From positions 121,293 through 185,292 of the forward strand of contig NZ_VOLR01000007.1 in assembly GCF_007954355.1 (NCBI RefSeq): a DNA stretch of 64,000 nucleotides. The letters are read 5' to 3'. This document shows, in pieces, positions 42,822 to 52,994 of the stretch. This DNA is from Colwellia hornerae. GTDB lineage: Bacteria > Pseudomonadota > Gammaproteobacteria > Enterobacterales > Alteromonadaceae. Position numbers and translations under genes: made by a program. Position 1 is the stretch's first letter, and each line of letters opens with the position of its first letter. The notes beneath the pieces are model-generated. The model was given only the letters and a program-made list of their open reading frames with translations. It ran no database searches and was not told the origin of the DNA.

Positions 42822-43478
42822 TTAAAACTTCATTTCAGGGACATTGTCTGGAACAACTAGTTCACCTTCAGTAAGCTTTATTATTTCCTCAATACTTACC
42901 CCAGGTGCTCGCTCTAATAAATGAAACTTACCGTCTTTAATTTCGATAAAGGCTAAATCGGTTAGTACTCTTTTAATACAACCTTTACCGGTTAATGGCA
43001 AAGTGCAATTGGATAAAAGTTTTGAAACACCATGTTTAGAAGCGTGCGTCATAGTGACAATAATATTGTCAGCGCCAGCAACTAAATCCATAGCACCGCC
43101 CATACCTTTAATAAGCTTACCAGGGATCATATATGAAGCAATATTGCCGTTTACATCGACTTCAAAGGCGCCTAGTACGGTTAAGTCGACATGTCCGCCA
43201 CGTATCATTGCGAATGACTCGGCACTATCAAAGATAGAGGCACCTTTTGCCATCGTTACCGTTTGCTTACCGGCATTAATTAAATCTGCATCAATTTCGT
43301 CTTCGGTGGGGAATTGCCCCATGCCAAGTAAACCATTTTCAGATTGAAGCATCACTTCTATTCCCGCAGGAATATAGTTAGCGACTAACGTTGGAATACC
43401 TATACCTAAGTTAACGTAATAACCGTCTTGTAATTCTTGTGCTACACGTTGTGCTAGCTGTTCTCTTGTTAAAGCCAT
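42822..43478 (-). CDS. scoB: 3-oxoacid CoA-transferase subunit B
   Basis: The 218-residue protein has the family blocks GYYVNLGIGIPTLVANYIP, QSENGLLGMG with the catalytic Glu (ENGLLG), GGHVDLTVLGAFEVD and GKLIKGMGGAMDLVAGA. With subunit A it transfers CoA from succinyl-CoA to acetoacetate, turning the acetoacetate made by HMG-CoA lyase into acetoacetyl-CoA. It lies 21 bases after scoA and is the last gene of the minus-strand liu operon. Confidence 0.95.
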   Translation of the reverse strand: MALTREQLAQRVAQELQDGYYVNLGIGIPTLVANYIPAGIEVMLQSENGLLGMGQFPTEDEIDADLINAGKQTVTMAKGASIFDSAESFAMIRGGHVDLTVLGAFEVDVNGNIASYMIPGKLIKGMGGAMDLVAGADNIIVTMTHASKHGVSKLLSNCTLPLTGKGCIKRVLTDLAFIEIKDGKFHLLERAPGVSIEEIIKLTEGELVVPDNVPEMKF

Positions 43479-43499
43479 TGTTTAGTCTCCAATATTATT

Positions 43500-44207
43500 T
43501 TATGACTGAGCAGTACGAACAGTTCGTTGTTCAATGCGTTTTTCAAATGACCCTAAAATAAGGCGATTAACATAGATACCTGGTGTATGTATTTGGTCGG
43601 GGTCTAGCTCGCCAGGTTCAACTATCTCTTCAACTTCAACGACAGTAATTTTACCTGCTGTTGCCGCCATAGGATTAAAGTTACGTGCTGTTTTTCTAAA
43701 AACCAAATTACCGTAACGGTCGGCTTTCCAGGCTTTAACAATGGCAAAGTCACCTTTAATTGCGGGCTCAAGGATATACATTCTACCGTCTATTTCACGC
43801 TCTTCTTTACCTATGGCTACCGGTGTTCCATAACCTGTTGCCGTAAAGAAAGCGGGTATACCCGCGCCACCCGCGCGCATTTTTTCAGCGAGTGTGCCTT
43901 GTGGCGTTAGCTCTACTTCTAATTCGCCACTCATCATCTGGCGCTCAAACTCTGCATTTTCACCAACATAAGACGCGACAATTTTCTTGATTTGACGGTC
44001 TTGTAGTAATACCCCTAAACCGAAATCATCAACACCACAGTTATTTGAAACCAAGGTTAATGCTTTAGTGCCTTTGCGCTTTATTTCACTAATTAAGTTT
44101 TCTGGGATACCACATAAACCAAAGCCACCTGAGATAACGGTCATGCCGTCTTCAAGCCCTGCCATCGCTTCTTCGTAGCTTGCTACTACTTTGTCAAATC
44201 CGGCCAT
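43500..44207 (-). CDS. scoA: 3-oxoacid CoA-transferase subunit A
   Basis: The 235-residue protein has [66 protein letters not shown] and [28 protein letters not shown], all typical of subunit A of SCOT-type transferases. It sits in the liu operon between HMG-CoA lyase and subunit B, as expected for use of acetoacetate. The gap to the lyase gene is 55 bases; a separate start signal is not visible. Confidence 0.95.
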   Translation of the reverse strand: MAGFDKVVASYEEAMAGLEDGMTVISGGFGLCGIPENLISEIKRKGTKALTLVSNNCGVDDFGLGVLLQDRQIKKIVASYVGENAEFERQMMSGELEVELTPQGTLAEKMRAGGAGIPAFFTATGYGTPVAIGKEEREIDGRMYILEPAIKGDFAIVKAWKADRYGNLVFRKTARNFNPMAATAGKITVVEVEEIVEPGELDPDQIHTPGIYVNRLILGSFEKRIEQRTVRTAQS

Positions 44208-44262
44208 TATTCAATCCTCATTACATTTATATCTGTGAAGTATTTATCATACACGGTTATAT

Positions 44263-45183
44263 TTATTGTTGTGCACGGTAAGCATTAGATACTTTAGATG
44301 CAGGCGTTTTACCTAATTTATCACTGATAAACCAACCGGCGTGGACCAATTTATCTAAATCTATACCACTGTTAATCGCTAAACCATTGAGTAAATAAAC
44401 CACATCTTCAGTGGCAACATTACCCGAAGCGCCTTTAGCATAAGGGCAACCACCCGAACCAGCAATGGCACTGTCAATAACCGCAATACCATTTTGTAAA
44501 GCAGTGTAAATGTTAGTTAACGCCTGACCATAGGTATCATGAAAATGAACGGCTAGCTTAGCCTTAGGTACGCGGGCACTGACTGCTTGTAACATCTTCT
44601 GTACACTGACAGGAGTACCTACGCCAACCGTATCGCCCAGCGATATCTCGTAACAGCCCATTTGGTAAAGTTTTTCAGCCACTTCAGCCACTTTTTCTGG
44701 TGACACCTCACCTTCGTAAGGACAACCGACTACGCAAGAAACATAGCCTCGCACTGGAATGTTTAACTTTTTGGCTGCGGCCATTATCGGTTCAAATCGC
44801 TCTAGACTCTCAGCAATTGAACAATTGATATTTTTCTGGCTAAAGGCTTCAGAAGCGGCGCCAAAAATGGCGACTTCGTTGGCATTCACCGCTACAGCCG
44901 CTTCAAAACCTTTCATATTTGGCGTAAGTGCAGCGTAAGTCACCCCTTTTTTACGGGCTATGCCATTGAAAACATCGGTCGATGTTGCCATTTGAGGCAC
45001 CCATTTAGGTGACACAAAGCTGCCACTCTCAATGTAACTGACTCCAGCATCACTGAGCAGATTAATTAAGGCAATTTTATCTTCGGCGCTAATTTGTTGT
45101 TTTTCATTTTGTAAGCCATCACGTGGGCCAACTTCAACAATTTTTACTTGTTTAGGTAAGGTATTATTAGCAAGTGAGCTCAT
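44263..45183 (-). CDS. liuE: Hydroxymethylglutaryl-CoA lyase
   Basis: The 306-residue TIM-barrel enzyme begins with [15 protein letters not shown] (metal-binding Asp in GPRDGLQ). It has [22 protein letters not shown], the [12 protein letters not shown] metal-ligand block and the active-site loop Cys in [19 protein letters not shown]. It splits HMG-CoA to acetyl-CoA and acetoacetate, the last carbon-carbon cleavage of leucine breakdown. Its ATG overlaps the stop of MCC alpha by one base (TAATG), so they are translationally coupled. Confidence 0.96.
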   Translation of the reverse strand: MSSLANNTLPKQVKIVEVGPRDGLQNEKQQISAEDKIALINLLSDAGVSYIESGSFVSPKWVPQMATSTDVFNGIARKKGVTYAALTPNMKGFEAAVAVNANEVAIFGAASEAFSQKNINCSIAESLERFEPIMAAAKKLNIPVRGYVSCVVGCPYEGEVSPEKVAEVAEKLYQMGCYEISLGDTVGVGTPVSVQKMLQAVSARVPKAKLAVHFHDTYGQALTNIYTALQNGIAVIDSAIAGSGGCPYAKGASGNVATEDVVYLLNGLAINSGIDLDKLVHAGWFISDKLGKTPASKVSNAYRAQQ

Positions 45184-47237
45184 TATGACTCCTGTGGCGT
45201 AAAAGCAAGTAATTCACTGCCACCATCAACCATGTCACCTTCGGCGTAAAATAAGGTATCAATGGTACCGTCTTCGGGGGCTCGAATGGTGTGCTCCATT
45301 TTCATCGCTTCCATGATCATTAAGGGTTGATTCTTAGTCACACTATCGCCCGCTTTGACTAACACGCTGACCATAGTGCCGTTCATGGGAGCTAAAAGGC
45401 CGCCATGATTATCATCAGCATTATTGTCACCGCAATCAGGTTTGATATGAATAAAATTAAAAACGCCATTTTGACGATATAAGCTAATTTGATCACCTGA
45501 ACTGGCAATGTTATGGGCGATAGTGGCTTGACTGCGATAGCCATCAATACTGACATGGAGCGTGTCACCGGCAATTCGACCTTGGCAATCAACCGTTCGT
45601 CCGGCAACTGAAATTAAATAGTAGCTACGATTACCTTGACGTTTCTGTTCAACCGTAATTGGATATTCAATGTCATTATGGGCAAGAACGACTTGATGAT
45701 TATGCGCTTCGTTTGAGCGCCACGCCGAGGTATTATTCCAAGGAGAAAAAGGATCTGTAGTTGTTGCTGCTTTTTGTTTTGCTTGTTCAGCCAGTGCAAG
45801 CACTAAATACAAGGCTGCCATCGGTAATTCGTCTGCTAATGCTTGTTTATTATCATGAAATATTTCACTGTCGTATTTCTCGATAAAGCTGGTATCTATT
45901 TCTTCATTTATAAAGGGTTTTGATGTTGCTAAGTTATAAAGAAAATCAATGTTGGTGGTAACACCTTTAATACGATATTCCGACAAGGCTTTTGTTAAGC
46001 GTTGCAGTGCTTTTTCACGATTTTCATCCCAGACAATTAGCTTAGCTATCATAGGATCGTAAAATACACTCACCTCATCGCCTTGGCGAACGCCGGTATC
46101 AACACGAACGTGTGCACTTTCTGCTGGCGGTTGTAAAAAATCTAACGTGCCCGTTGCCGGTAAAAAATCATTATTTGGGTCTTCAGCGTATATACGCGCT
46201 TCAAAAGAGTGACCATTAATGACTAACTGCGCTTGTGTTTTTGGTAAAACTTCACCAGCAGCAACTCTTAATTGCCATTCTACTAAATCTTGGCCACTGA
46301 TCATTTCAGTTACCGGGTGCTCTACTTGTAAGCGCGTGTTCATTTCCATAAAGTAGAATGAACCGTCAACATCCAGTAAAAACTCTACGGTACCTGCGCC
46401 TTGATAACCAATAGCCTGGGCAGATTTTATTGCGGACTCACCCATCGCTTTACGTAATTTTTCACTCATTTTAAAGGCCGGCGCTTCTTCAATCACTTTT
46501 TGATGACGACGTTGCACTGAACAATCACGTTCAAATAAGTAAACGGCATGTTGATGATTATCACAAAATACTTGAATTTCAACATGGCGAGGCTGTGTTA
46601 AATACTTTTCAACTAGCATTCTATCATCACCAAACGATGACATTGCTTCGCGTTTAGCCGCAGCAAAACCTTCACTAAATTCAGCTTCGCTCCATACTTG
46701 TCGCATGCCTTTACCACCGCCACCGGCGGTAGCTTTTAACAATACCGGGTAACCCATATCGTCAGCCGCTTTTTTAATAATGGCCATCGATTGGTCATCA
46801 CCATGATAACCAGGGACTAAGGGAACATTGGCTTTTTCCATAATGTTTTTCGCGGCAGACTTTGACCCCATCGCTTCAATGGCAGCAACTGGCGGGCCAA
46901 TAAAAACGATGTTTTCATCGCTACAGCGCCGACAAAAATCAGCATTTTCTGAGAGAAAACCATAACCTGGGTGAATCGCTTGAGCGCCAGTACGTTTTGC
47001 CGCTTCAATGACTTTTTCTGATAATAAGTAGCTTTCGCGAGAGGGCGATGGACCAAGGTAAATGGCTTCATCAGCCATGTTGACATGAAGCGAGTCAGCA
47101 TCAGCATCAGAGTATACGGCAACGGTTAAAATACCCATTTTACGAGCGGTTTTAATTACGCGACAGGCGATTTCACCACGGTTGGCAATAAGAATTTTAG
47201 TAAACATTTTAGCTGTTTTAGTTGTTAGTTGAGACAT
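45183..47237 (-). CDS. liuD: Methylcrotonyl-CoA carboxylase alpha (biotin-carrying) subunit
   Basis: I choose the start at 47237 ([34 protein letters not shown]) rather than 47291 within the upstream gene; this gives 684 residues. A biotin carboxylase N-domain ([17 protein letters not shown]) is followed by the ATP-grasp loop ([12 protein letters not shown]), the [16 protein letters not shown] block and the C-terminal biotinyl domain with [12 protein letters not shown], where Lys takes biotin. It makes carboxybiotin for conversion of 3-methylcrotonyl-CoA to 3-methylglutaconyl-CoA with the beta subunit (48078-49685). Confidence 0.95.
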   Translation of the reverse strand: MSQLTTKTAKMFTKILIANRGEIACRVIKTARKMGILTVAVYSDADADSLHVNMADEAIYLGPSPSRESYLLSEKVIEAAKRTGAQAIHPGYGFLSENADFCRRCSDENIVFIGPPVAAIEAMGSKSAAKNIMEKANVPLVPGYHGDDQSMAIIKKAADDMGYPVLLKATAGGGGKGMRQVWSEAEFSEGFAAAKREAMSSFGDDRMLVEKYLTQPRHVEIQVFCDNHQHAVYLFERDCSVQRRHQKVIEEAPAFKMSEKLRKAMGESAIKSAQAIGYQGAGTVEFLLDVDGSFYFMEMNTRLQVEHPVTEMISGQDLVEWQLRVAAGEVLPKTQAQLVINGHSFEARIYAEDPNNDFLPATGTLDFLQPPAESAHVRVDTGVRQGDEVSVFYDPMIAKLIVWDENREKALQRLTKALSEYRIKGVTTNIDFLYNLATSKPFINEEIDTSFIEKYDSEIFHDNKQALADELPMAALYLVLALAEQAKQKAATTTDPFSPWNNTSAWRSNEAHNHQVVLAHNDIEYPITVEQKRQGNRSYYLISVAGRTVDCQGRIAGDTLHVSIDGYRSQATIAHNIASSGDQISLYRQNGVFNFIHIKPDCGDNNADDNHGGLLAPMNGTMVSVLVKAGDSVTKNQPLMIMEAMKMEHTIRAPEDGTIDTLFYAEGDMVDGGSELLAFTPQES

Positions 47238-47241
47238 GTTT

Positions 47242-48066
47242 TTATCCTTTACTCGTCGGTTCTTTTTGCCAGCTTGCTGGTCGTTTTTCAAAAAAAGCAG
47301 TTAAGCCTTCTTGGCCTTCTGCAGAAACGCGAATTGATGCGATGCGTTCACTGGTCATGCTAAGTAATTCAAGACTAATTTCTTGATAAGCGACATCTAA
47401 AGCCAGTTGTTTTGCTTGTCGAACGGCTTGCGGGCCGTTGCTTAATATTGTGCTTACCATATTAATAACGGTGCTTTCTAAAGCTTCTAACGAAACAATC
47501 TCATCTACTAAGCCTAACTGTTGCGCTTTGTCTGCAAAGAAACGTTCTGCCGTTTGAAAATATCGACGGCTGGCTTTTTGACCAATAGCATTGACTACAT
47601 AAGGGCTGATGGTCGCAGGAATTAAACCTAATTTAACTTCACTGAGACAAAAGCTGGCTTTATTGCTGGCGATAACAATGTCACAACAACTGGCTAAGCC
47701 CACTGCGCCGCCAAAAGCAGCACCTTGAATTTGTGCAATAGTGGTTTGTGGGAGAAAATTAAGGGCATGTAACATTTGGGCAAGCGCATTAGCATCATGT
47801 AAATTTTCTTCATATGAGTAACTGGCCATGCGCTTCATCCAGGCTAAGTCAGCCCCTGCAGAAAAACTTTTGCCGGTCGATGCGAGTATCATCAGATGAA
47901 TATCATCGCGTTTGGCTATTTCGATAAATATTACTGTTAATTGGGCGATAATTTTATCGTCAAATGCATTGTGTTTGTCAGGGTTATTTAAGGTAACTGT
48001 TGCTACCCCATAACGGTCTACGTTAAATAATACCTGACCGGTATTGATATCTTTTAATGGTGTCAT
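47242..48066 (-). CDS. liuC: Methylglutaconyl-CoA hydratase (enoyl-CoA hydratase family)
   Basis: The 274-residue crotonase-fold protein has LASTGKSFSAGADLAWMKRM (oxyanion hole) and QIQGAAFGGAVGLASCCDIVIA with SEVKLGLIPATISPYVV following. Its place between the MCC beta and alpha genes of a liu operon assigns it to hydration of 3-methylglutaconyl-CoA to HMG-CoA. Sequence alone would only say enoyl-CoA hydratase/isomerase. The gap to MCC beta is 11 bases and to MCC alpha 4 bases. Confidence 0.92.
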   Translation of the reverse strand: MTPLKDINTGQVLFNVDRYGVATVTLNNPDKHNAFDDKIIAQLTVIFIEIAKRDDIHLMILASTGKSFSAGADLAWMKRMASYSYEENLHDANALAQMLHALNFLPQTTIAQIQGAAFGGAVGLASCCDIVIASNKASFCLSEVKLGLIPATISPYVVNAIGQKASRRYFQTAERFFADKAQQLGLVDEIVSLEALESTVINMVSTILSNGPQAVRQAKQLALDVAYQEISLELLSMTSERIASIRVSAEGQEGLTAFFEKRPASWQKEPTSKG

Positions 48067-48077
48067 TTTATTCAGCC

Positions 48078-49685
48078 CTACATTCTAAAGATACCAAATT
48101 TGGTATCCTCAATAGGTTTGTTCAATGAAGCAGAAAGGGCTAAACCTAATATTTGACGAGTATCGGCAGGGTCAATAATACCATCATCCCATAAGCGAGC
48201 TGAAGCATAGTAGGGATGGCCTTGATGCTCATAAGTATCAATAATGGGTTGTTTAAAATCAGCTTCTTCTTGCTCACTCCACTGTTCACCGAGTTTGTCT
48301 TTTTGGTCTCGTTTAACTTGTGCTAAAACGCCAGCCGCTTGTTCGCCGCCCATTACTGAAATACGAGCATTTGGCCACATAAATAAGAAACGTGGATCGT
48401 AGGCACGACCACACATGCCATAGTTACCTGCGCCGAAACTACCACCAATGAGTACGGTGAATTTGGGGACTTGCGCCGTGGCAACAGCGGTGACCATCTT
48501 GGCACCATGCTTAGCAATACCGCCGGCTTCATATTGCTTACCAACCATAAATCCAGTGATGTTTTGTAAGAAGACTAAAGGAATTTTTCGTTGTGCACAT
48601 AATTCAATAAAATGAGCACCTTTTTGAGCGGATTCGCCAAAGAGGATGCCGTTATTGGCGACAATACCAACTGGGTAGCCAAATATACGTGCGAAACCAC
48701 ACACTAAAGTAGTGCCATAAAGCGCTTTAAATTCATCAAAATTACTACCATCAACGACACGGGCGATAATTTCTCGAATATCAAAAGGTTGGCGGGCATC
48801 TTTGGGTACCACACCGTATATTTCTTGCGCGTCGTAAGCGGGCTCAACAATAGGTTGAATATTCATGGTGACCGGTTTAACACGATTTAAATTACCGACG
48901 ATACTGCGGGCGATTTCTAAGGCATGATGATCATTTTGTGCGTAATGATCGGCAACACCAGAAGTGCGACAATGTATATCTGCGCCGCCTAAGTCTTCAG
49001 CACTAACGACCTCGCCTGTTGCGGCTTTAACTAACGGCGGTCCAGCTAAAAATATAGTGCCTTGCTCTTTAACAATAATAGATTCATCGGCCATTGCCGG
49101 TACATAAGCGCCACCGGCAGTACAAGAGCCCATAACAACAGCAATTTGCGGAATGGCTTGTGCTGACATATTTGCTTGATTAAAGAATATGCGACCAAAG
49201 TGCTCTCTATCAGGGAAAACTTCGTCTTGGTTAGGCAAATTAGCGCCACCAGAGTCGACTAAATAAATACAGGGTAGGTTGTTTTCTTGGGCAATCGTTT
49301 GTGCGCGCAGATGTTTTTTTACCGTGAGCGGGAAATAGGTTCCGCCTTTTACGGTAGCGTCGTTAGCGACAATAACACACTCTTGTCCACCAACTCGGCC
49401 AATGCCGGTGATAATACCAGCAGCGGGAACATCTGCGTCATAAACTTCATAAGCGGCTAGTTGAGATAATTCTAAAAATGGTGAGCCAGCATCGAGTAGG
49501 GCATTAACGCGATCGCGTGGTAATAATTTACCGCGCGATAAATGACGTTCACGGCTGCGCTGCCCGCCACCTAATTTTATTTGTTCAAGCTTTACTTTTA
49601 AATCGTCTACTTGAACTTGCATATGAGCAGCGTTTTCGATGAATTCTGGGCTGCGTACATTGATTTTTGAAATTATTTTAGCCAC
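48078..49685 (-). CDS. liuB: Methylcrotonyl-CoA carboxylase beta subunit
   Basis: The 535-residue carboxyltransferase subunit has two crotonase-like halves: [54 protein letters not shown] and, in the second half, [40 protein letters not shown] and GGEQAAGVL. It moves the carboxyl group from biotin to 3-methylcrotonyl-CoA. It is the second gene of the liu operon; a 124-base gap with a strong hairpin separates it from liuA. Confidence 0.96.
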   Translation of the reverse strand: MAKIISKINVRSPEFIENAAHMQVQVDDLKVKLEQIKLGGGQRSRERHLSRGKLLPRDRVNALLDAGSPFLELSQLAAYEVYDADVPAAGIITGIGRVGGQECVIVANDATVKGGTYFPLTVKKHLRAQTIAQENNLPCIYLVDSGGANLPNQDEVFPDREHFGRIFFNQANMSAQAIPQIAVVMGSCTAGGAYVPAMADESIIVKEQGTIFLAGPPLVKAATGEVVSAEDLGGADIHCRTSGVADHYAQNDHHALEIARSIVGNLNRVKPVTMNIQPIVEPAYDAQEIYGVVPKDARQPFDIREIIARVVDGSNFDEFKALYGTTLVCGFARIFGYPVGIVANNGILFGESAQKGAHFIELCAQRKIPLVFLQNITGFMVGKQYEAGGIAKHGAKMVTAVATAQVPKFTVLIGGSFGAGNYGMCGRAYDPRFLFMWPNARISVMGGEQAAGVLAQVKRDQKDKLGEQWSEQEEADFKQPIIDTYEHQGHPYYASARLWDDGIIDPADTRQILGLALSASLNKPIEDTKFGIFRM

Positions 49686-49769
49686 GATATTTGCCTTTAT
49701 TATGAAATTTTATCAGTAAGAACATTAGCTTTAATGTTACGAGCTAGACAAGAGCAGTGTGGCTCTCAT

Positions 49770-49795
49770 CAGCCTCTCTTTAAAAAGAGAGGCTG
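49770..49795 (-). repeat. Hairpin in the liuA-liuB gap
   Basis: CAGCCTCTCTT pairs with AAGAGAGGCTG (11 bp, loop TAAA). It has no U-run, so it is more likely an mRNA stability or processing element that sets the ratio of liuA to the genes downstream than a terminator. Confidence 0.65.
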
Positions 49796-49809
49796 CAGCA
49801 AGTTATAAG

Positions 49810-50979
49810 CTATACAGATTCAGCGAATAACTCTCGACCTATTAGCATACGACGAATTTCTGAAGTACCTGCGCCAATTTCATATAATTTAGCATCACGT
49901 AACAAACGACCTGCTGGAAATTCATTAATGTAACCATTACCGCCAAGTAATTGAATAGCATCTAAGGCCATTTTTGTTGCAAGTTCTGCAGCAACTAAGA
50001 TAACACCGGCCGCATCTTTACGTGTAGTTTCACCCCGGTCGGCCGCTTGTGCACATAAATAAGCATAAGATTTAGCCGCGTTCATTTGGGTGTACATATC
50101 GGCAATTTTACCTTGGATCAATTGGAACTCACCAATGGATTGACCAAACTGCTTGCGGTCATGAATATAAGGAACAACTAAGTCCATACACGCATCCATA
50201 ATACCTAATGGTCCACCTGTTAATACAATACGCTCGTAATCAAGGCCAGACATTAAGACTCGAACGCCTTTGCCTTCTTCACCTAAAATGTTTTCTGCAG
50301 GCACTTCACAATCTTGGAAAACTAATTCACAGGTGTTTGAACCGCGCATACCTAACTTGTCTAGTTTTTGATGACGCGAAAACCCCGGGTAGTCACGCTC
50401 AACGATAAAAGCGGTAATGCCTTTTGAACCGGCTGCGGTATCAGTTTTTGCGTAAATAACATAAACGTTGGCATCAGGACCATTGGTGATCCACATTTTG
50501 TTGCCGTTTAAAATATACTTGTCGCCTTTTTTATCAGCACGCAATTTCATGCTTACTACATCAGAACCGGCATTAGGCTCACTCATTGCTAATGCGCCAA
50601 TATGTTCGCCGCTGCAAAGTTTTGGTAAATATTTAGCTTTTTGTTCATGTGAGCCGTTTTTGTTTAATTGGTTTAAACAAAGGTTAGACATAGCGCCGTA
50701 ACTTAAACCGACAGAAGCAGAGGCACGTGAAATTTCTTGCATTGCTACCATGTGTTCTAAATAGCCTAAGCCTGAACCGCCATATTCTTCGTCAACGGTC
50801 ATGCCTAATAAGCCTAAATCACCAAATTTACGCCATAAATCATTGGGAAATTCGTTATCAATATCTATTTGTGCGGCACGTGGCGCAATTTCGTCACGAG
50901 AGAAAGCGTTAACCGAGTCGCGGATCATCTCGACGGTTTCGCCTAGATTAAAATTTAATGATGAAAAGGTAGAAATCAT
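49810..50979 (-). CDS. liuA: Isovaleryl-CoA dehydrogenase
   Basis: The 389-residue flavoprotein is of the acyl-CoA dehydrogenase family. Seen are [75 protein letters not shown], the Glu-containing [16 protein letters not shown] (catalytic Glu typical of isovaleryl-CoA dehydrogenase) and [35 protein letters not shown]. It oxidises isovaleryl-CoA to 3-methylcrotonyl-CoA. It is first in the operon behind the regulator LiuR, with a good RBS (AAGGAAATAAC). Confidence 0.96.
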   Translation of the reverse strand: MISTFSSLNFNLGETVEMIRDSVNAFSRDEIAPRAAQIDIDNEFPNDLWRKFGDLGLLGMTVDEEYGGSGLGYLEHMVAMQEISRASASVGLSYGAMSNLCLNQLNKNGSHEQKAKYLPKLCSGEHIGALAMSEPNAGSDVVSMKLRADKKGDKYILNGNKMWITNGPDANVYVIYAKTDTAAGSKGITAFIVERDYPGFSRHQKLDKLGMRGSNTCELVFQDCEVPAENILGEEGKGVRVLMSGLDYERIVLTGGPLGIMDACMDLVVPYIHDRKQFGQSIGEFQLIQGKIADMYTQMNAAKSYAYLCAQAADRGETTRKDAAGVILVAAELATKMALDAIQLLGGNGYINEFPAGRLLRDAKLYEIGAGTSEIRRMLIGRELFAESV

Positions 50980-51018
50980 GTTATTTCCTTAGCTGAGTTA
51001 GCTAGATAAAGTTATGCG

Positions 51019-51420
51019 TTAGGTTTTTGTATTGTCGATAGCTGATAAGGTAGCTAGGCAGCTTTCTTCTAAATTTGTTAATTCCATCAACACCACTTTT
51101 ATATCGTCAAGTTGTTGATGTAAATCTGATTTTTTTTGTTCTATAATGTCCATCATCAGTTTTAACTGGCTGGCACTGGTATTATCTAAATCGTATAACT
51201 CAAAGATACGACCGGTTTCGGCTAATGAAAAACCTAAGCGTTTACCGCGTAGAATTAACTTTAGTCGAACTTTATCTCTTTGGTTATAAATTCGAGTTTG
51301 TCCTTTGCGAGTCGGGGCAAGCAAGCCTTGGTCTTCGTAAAAACGAATACTGCGAGTCGTTATATCGAACTCTTTAGAAAGATCGCTGATTGAAAAAGTC
51401 GGTGCTTTTAATTCTGCCAT
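51019..51420 (-). CDS. liuR: MerR-family regulator of branched-chain degradation, LiuR
   Basis: I choose ATG 51420 (MAELKAPTFSISDLSKEFD) over the in-frame ATG 51447, because a likely -10 (TATAAC at 51439-51444) sits between them; this gives 133 residues. The MerR helix-turn-helix is TFSISDLSKEFDITTRSIRFYEDQGLLAP, followed by the TRIYNQRDKVRLKLILRGKRLGF wing and a coiled-coil dimerisation helix. No metal-binding cysteine motif is present (one Cys near the end), as expected for a regulator of acyl-CoA genes rather than metals. Palindromes at 51463-51478 and 51589-51604 lie upstream. In other gammaproteobacteria LiuR controls the liu genes. Confidence 0.92.
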   Translation of the reverse strand: MAELKAPTFSISDLSKEFDITTRSIRFYEDQGLLAPTRKGQTRIYNQRDKVRLKLILRGKRLGFSLAETGRIFELYDLDNTSASQLKLMMDIIEQKKSDLHQQLDDIKVVLMELTNLEESCLATLSAIDNTKT

Positions 51421-51462
51421 GAAAAACTCTACATTTATGTTATACACTTACCTTACAGGAAG

Positions 51463-51478
51463 TTTACGTTAACGTAAA
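51463..51478. promoter_or_regulatory. LiuR operator 1
   Basis: TTTACGTTAACGTAAA is a perfect 16-bp palindrome directly upstream of liuR and fits the LiuR-type motif. The second site (51589-51604) keeps the same arms. Confidence 0.85.
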
Positions 51479-51543
51479 GAAAGAGCTTTTTTCATCAAGA
51501 TTTTAATCAATATTGATTTAATAATTTACCGGTTAAGTTAACA

Positions 51544-51561
51544 GGGTTAATATATTAACCC
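51544..51561. promoter_or_regulatory. Perfect 18-bp palindrome between the LiuR operators
   Basis: GGGTTAATATATTAACCC is fully self-complementary and unlike the LiuR arms. It lies in the middle of the divergent liuR/thiolase region, so a second regulator may bind here. Its identity is unknown. Confidence 0.6.
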
Positions 51562-51588
51562 GCTATAACTGTAACCTTACTATTAAAG

Positions 51589-51604
51589 TTTACGTTGGCG
51601 TAAA
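51589..51604. promoter_or_regulatory. LiuR operator 2 at the thiolase promoter
   Basis: TTTACGTTGGCGTAAA is a near-perfect copy of operator 1 (two central changes). A TATAAG -10 candidate lies at 51612-51617. It would place the thiolase gene under LiuR. Confidence 0.82.
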
Positions 51605-51671
51605 CGTCAAATATAAGTTATGGTGTTGCTCATTAATCTATCCCTTTTTACTTTTATGTCGGAGAGCTTTC

Positions 51672-52856
51672 ATGTCTACTACAGATCCTATTGTTATTGT
51701 TTCAGCGTCTAGAACCCCTATGGGTGGTTTTATGGGCGGTCTATCTGCTGTTACCTCACCTGATTTAGGCGCAACGGCTATACGTGGCGCACTTGCTGCG
51801 GCCAATATTGCTAACGATCAAGTAGATGAAGTGATCATGGGTTGTGTACTGCCTGCCGGTTTAAAGCAAGCGCCTGCTCGTCAAGCAGCATTAGCGGCTG
51901 ACTTAGCCTTATCAACGGTTTGTACCACCATTAATAAAGTCTGTGGTTCTGGCATGAAAGCGGCAATGCAAGCACATGATTCATTGATGGCTGGCTCTAT
52001 TAATGTTGCTGTTGCCGGTGGCATGGAAAGTATGACTAACGCACCGCACCTTTTACCTAAAGGTCGCAGTGGTATAAAAATGGGCCATGGCCAAATACTT
52101 GACCATATGATGACTGACGGTTTAGAAAATGCTTACGACGGTATTGCTATGGGTTGTTTCGCACAAGAAACTGCTGATGACGCTGGTTTCACCCGTGAAG
52201 ATATGGATGAATACGCAATTCGTTCATTAGCCCGTGCCAATGCAGCGATTGCTGCTGGCGCTTTTGAAAATGAAATATCGCCAGTAACGATTAAATCTCG
52301 TCGCGGCGACTCTGTCTTTGCAATCGATGAGCAGCCGGGTAATGCCCGCCCTGATAAGATACCTTCATTACGTGCCGCTTTTAAAAGAGACGGTACTATA
52401 ACGGCTGCTAACTCTAGTTCTATTTCAGATGGTGCTGCAGCGTTAGTGATGATGAAACAGTCAGAAGCTAAAAAGCGTGGTTTAAGCCCTTTATGTAAAA
52501 TTGTTGCTCATGCAACGCATGCGCAAAAACCTGAAGAGTTTACCGTAGCACCCGTTGGCGCAATGAATAAAGTCTTAGCAAAAGCAAACTGGACGGCTGC
52601 AGATGTTGATCTTTGGGAAATCAATGAAGCATTTGCCATGGTTACCATGTTGGCGATTAAAGAATTAGCCCTAGATGTTGAAAAAGTTAATGTAAATGGT
52701 GGCGCTTGTGCTTTGGGTCATCCTTTAGGTGCTAGTGGTGCTCGTATTATGGTGACCTTAATCCATGCATTGAAAAACAAAGGTTTATCAAAAGGTTTAG
52801 CCTCACTTTGTATTGGTGGTGGTGAAGCTACAGCGATTGCGGTTGAAATGTTTTAA
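51672..52856 (+). CDS. Acetyl-CoA C-acetyltransferase (thiolase)
   Basis: The 394-residue thiolase has VIVSASRTPMGGFMGGLSAV, the nucleophilic Cys in TINKVCGSGMKA, ALGHPLGASGARI and the second catalytic Cys in SLCIGGGEATAI. It splits acetoacetyl-CoA into two acetyl-CoA, finishing what HMG-CoA lyase and the CoA-transferase start. It diverges from liuR and shares the LiuR operator region, so it likely belongs to the same regulon. RBS GGAGAG precedes ATG. A terminator follows. Confidence 0.95.
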   Translation: MSTTDPIVIVSASRTPMGGFMGGLSAVTSPDLGATAIRGALAAANIANDQVDEVIMGCVLPAGLKQAPARQAALAADLALSTVCTTINKVCGSGMKAAMQAHDSLMAGSINVAVAGGMESMTNAPHLLPKGRSGIKMGHGQILDHMMTDGLENAYDGIAMGCFAQETADDAGFTREDMDEYAIRSLARANAAIAAGAFENEISPVTIKSRRGDSVFAIDEQPGNARPDKIPSLRAAFKRDGTITAANSSSISDGAAALVMMKQSEAKKRGLSPLCKIVAHATHAQKPEEFTVAPVGAMNKVLAKANWTAADVDLWEINEAFAMVTMLAIKELALDVEKVNVNGGACALGHPLGASGARIMVTLIHALKNKGLSKGLASLCIGGGEATAIAVEMF

Positions 52857-52907
52857 TCCATTAAGCCCTTTGTTATTTTCAGGTAATGCTGATAAATATT
52901 AAATTTG

Positions 52908-52943
52908 AAAAGCCGCTATGTTAAGTCATCGCGGCTTTTTTAT
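52908..52943 (+). terminator. Terminator of the thiolase gene
   Basis: AAAAGCCGC (52908-52916) pairs with GCGGCTTTTTT (52931-52941) around a 14-nt loop with a clear U-run. It also faces the converging recQ gene. Confidence 0.85.
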
Positions 52944-52994
52944 TTATGCTCAATGGGTAGCACGGGTTATTTTCAATTAGGACAAGCGTTTCAG

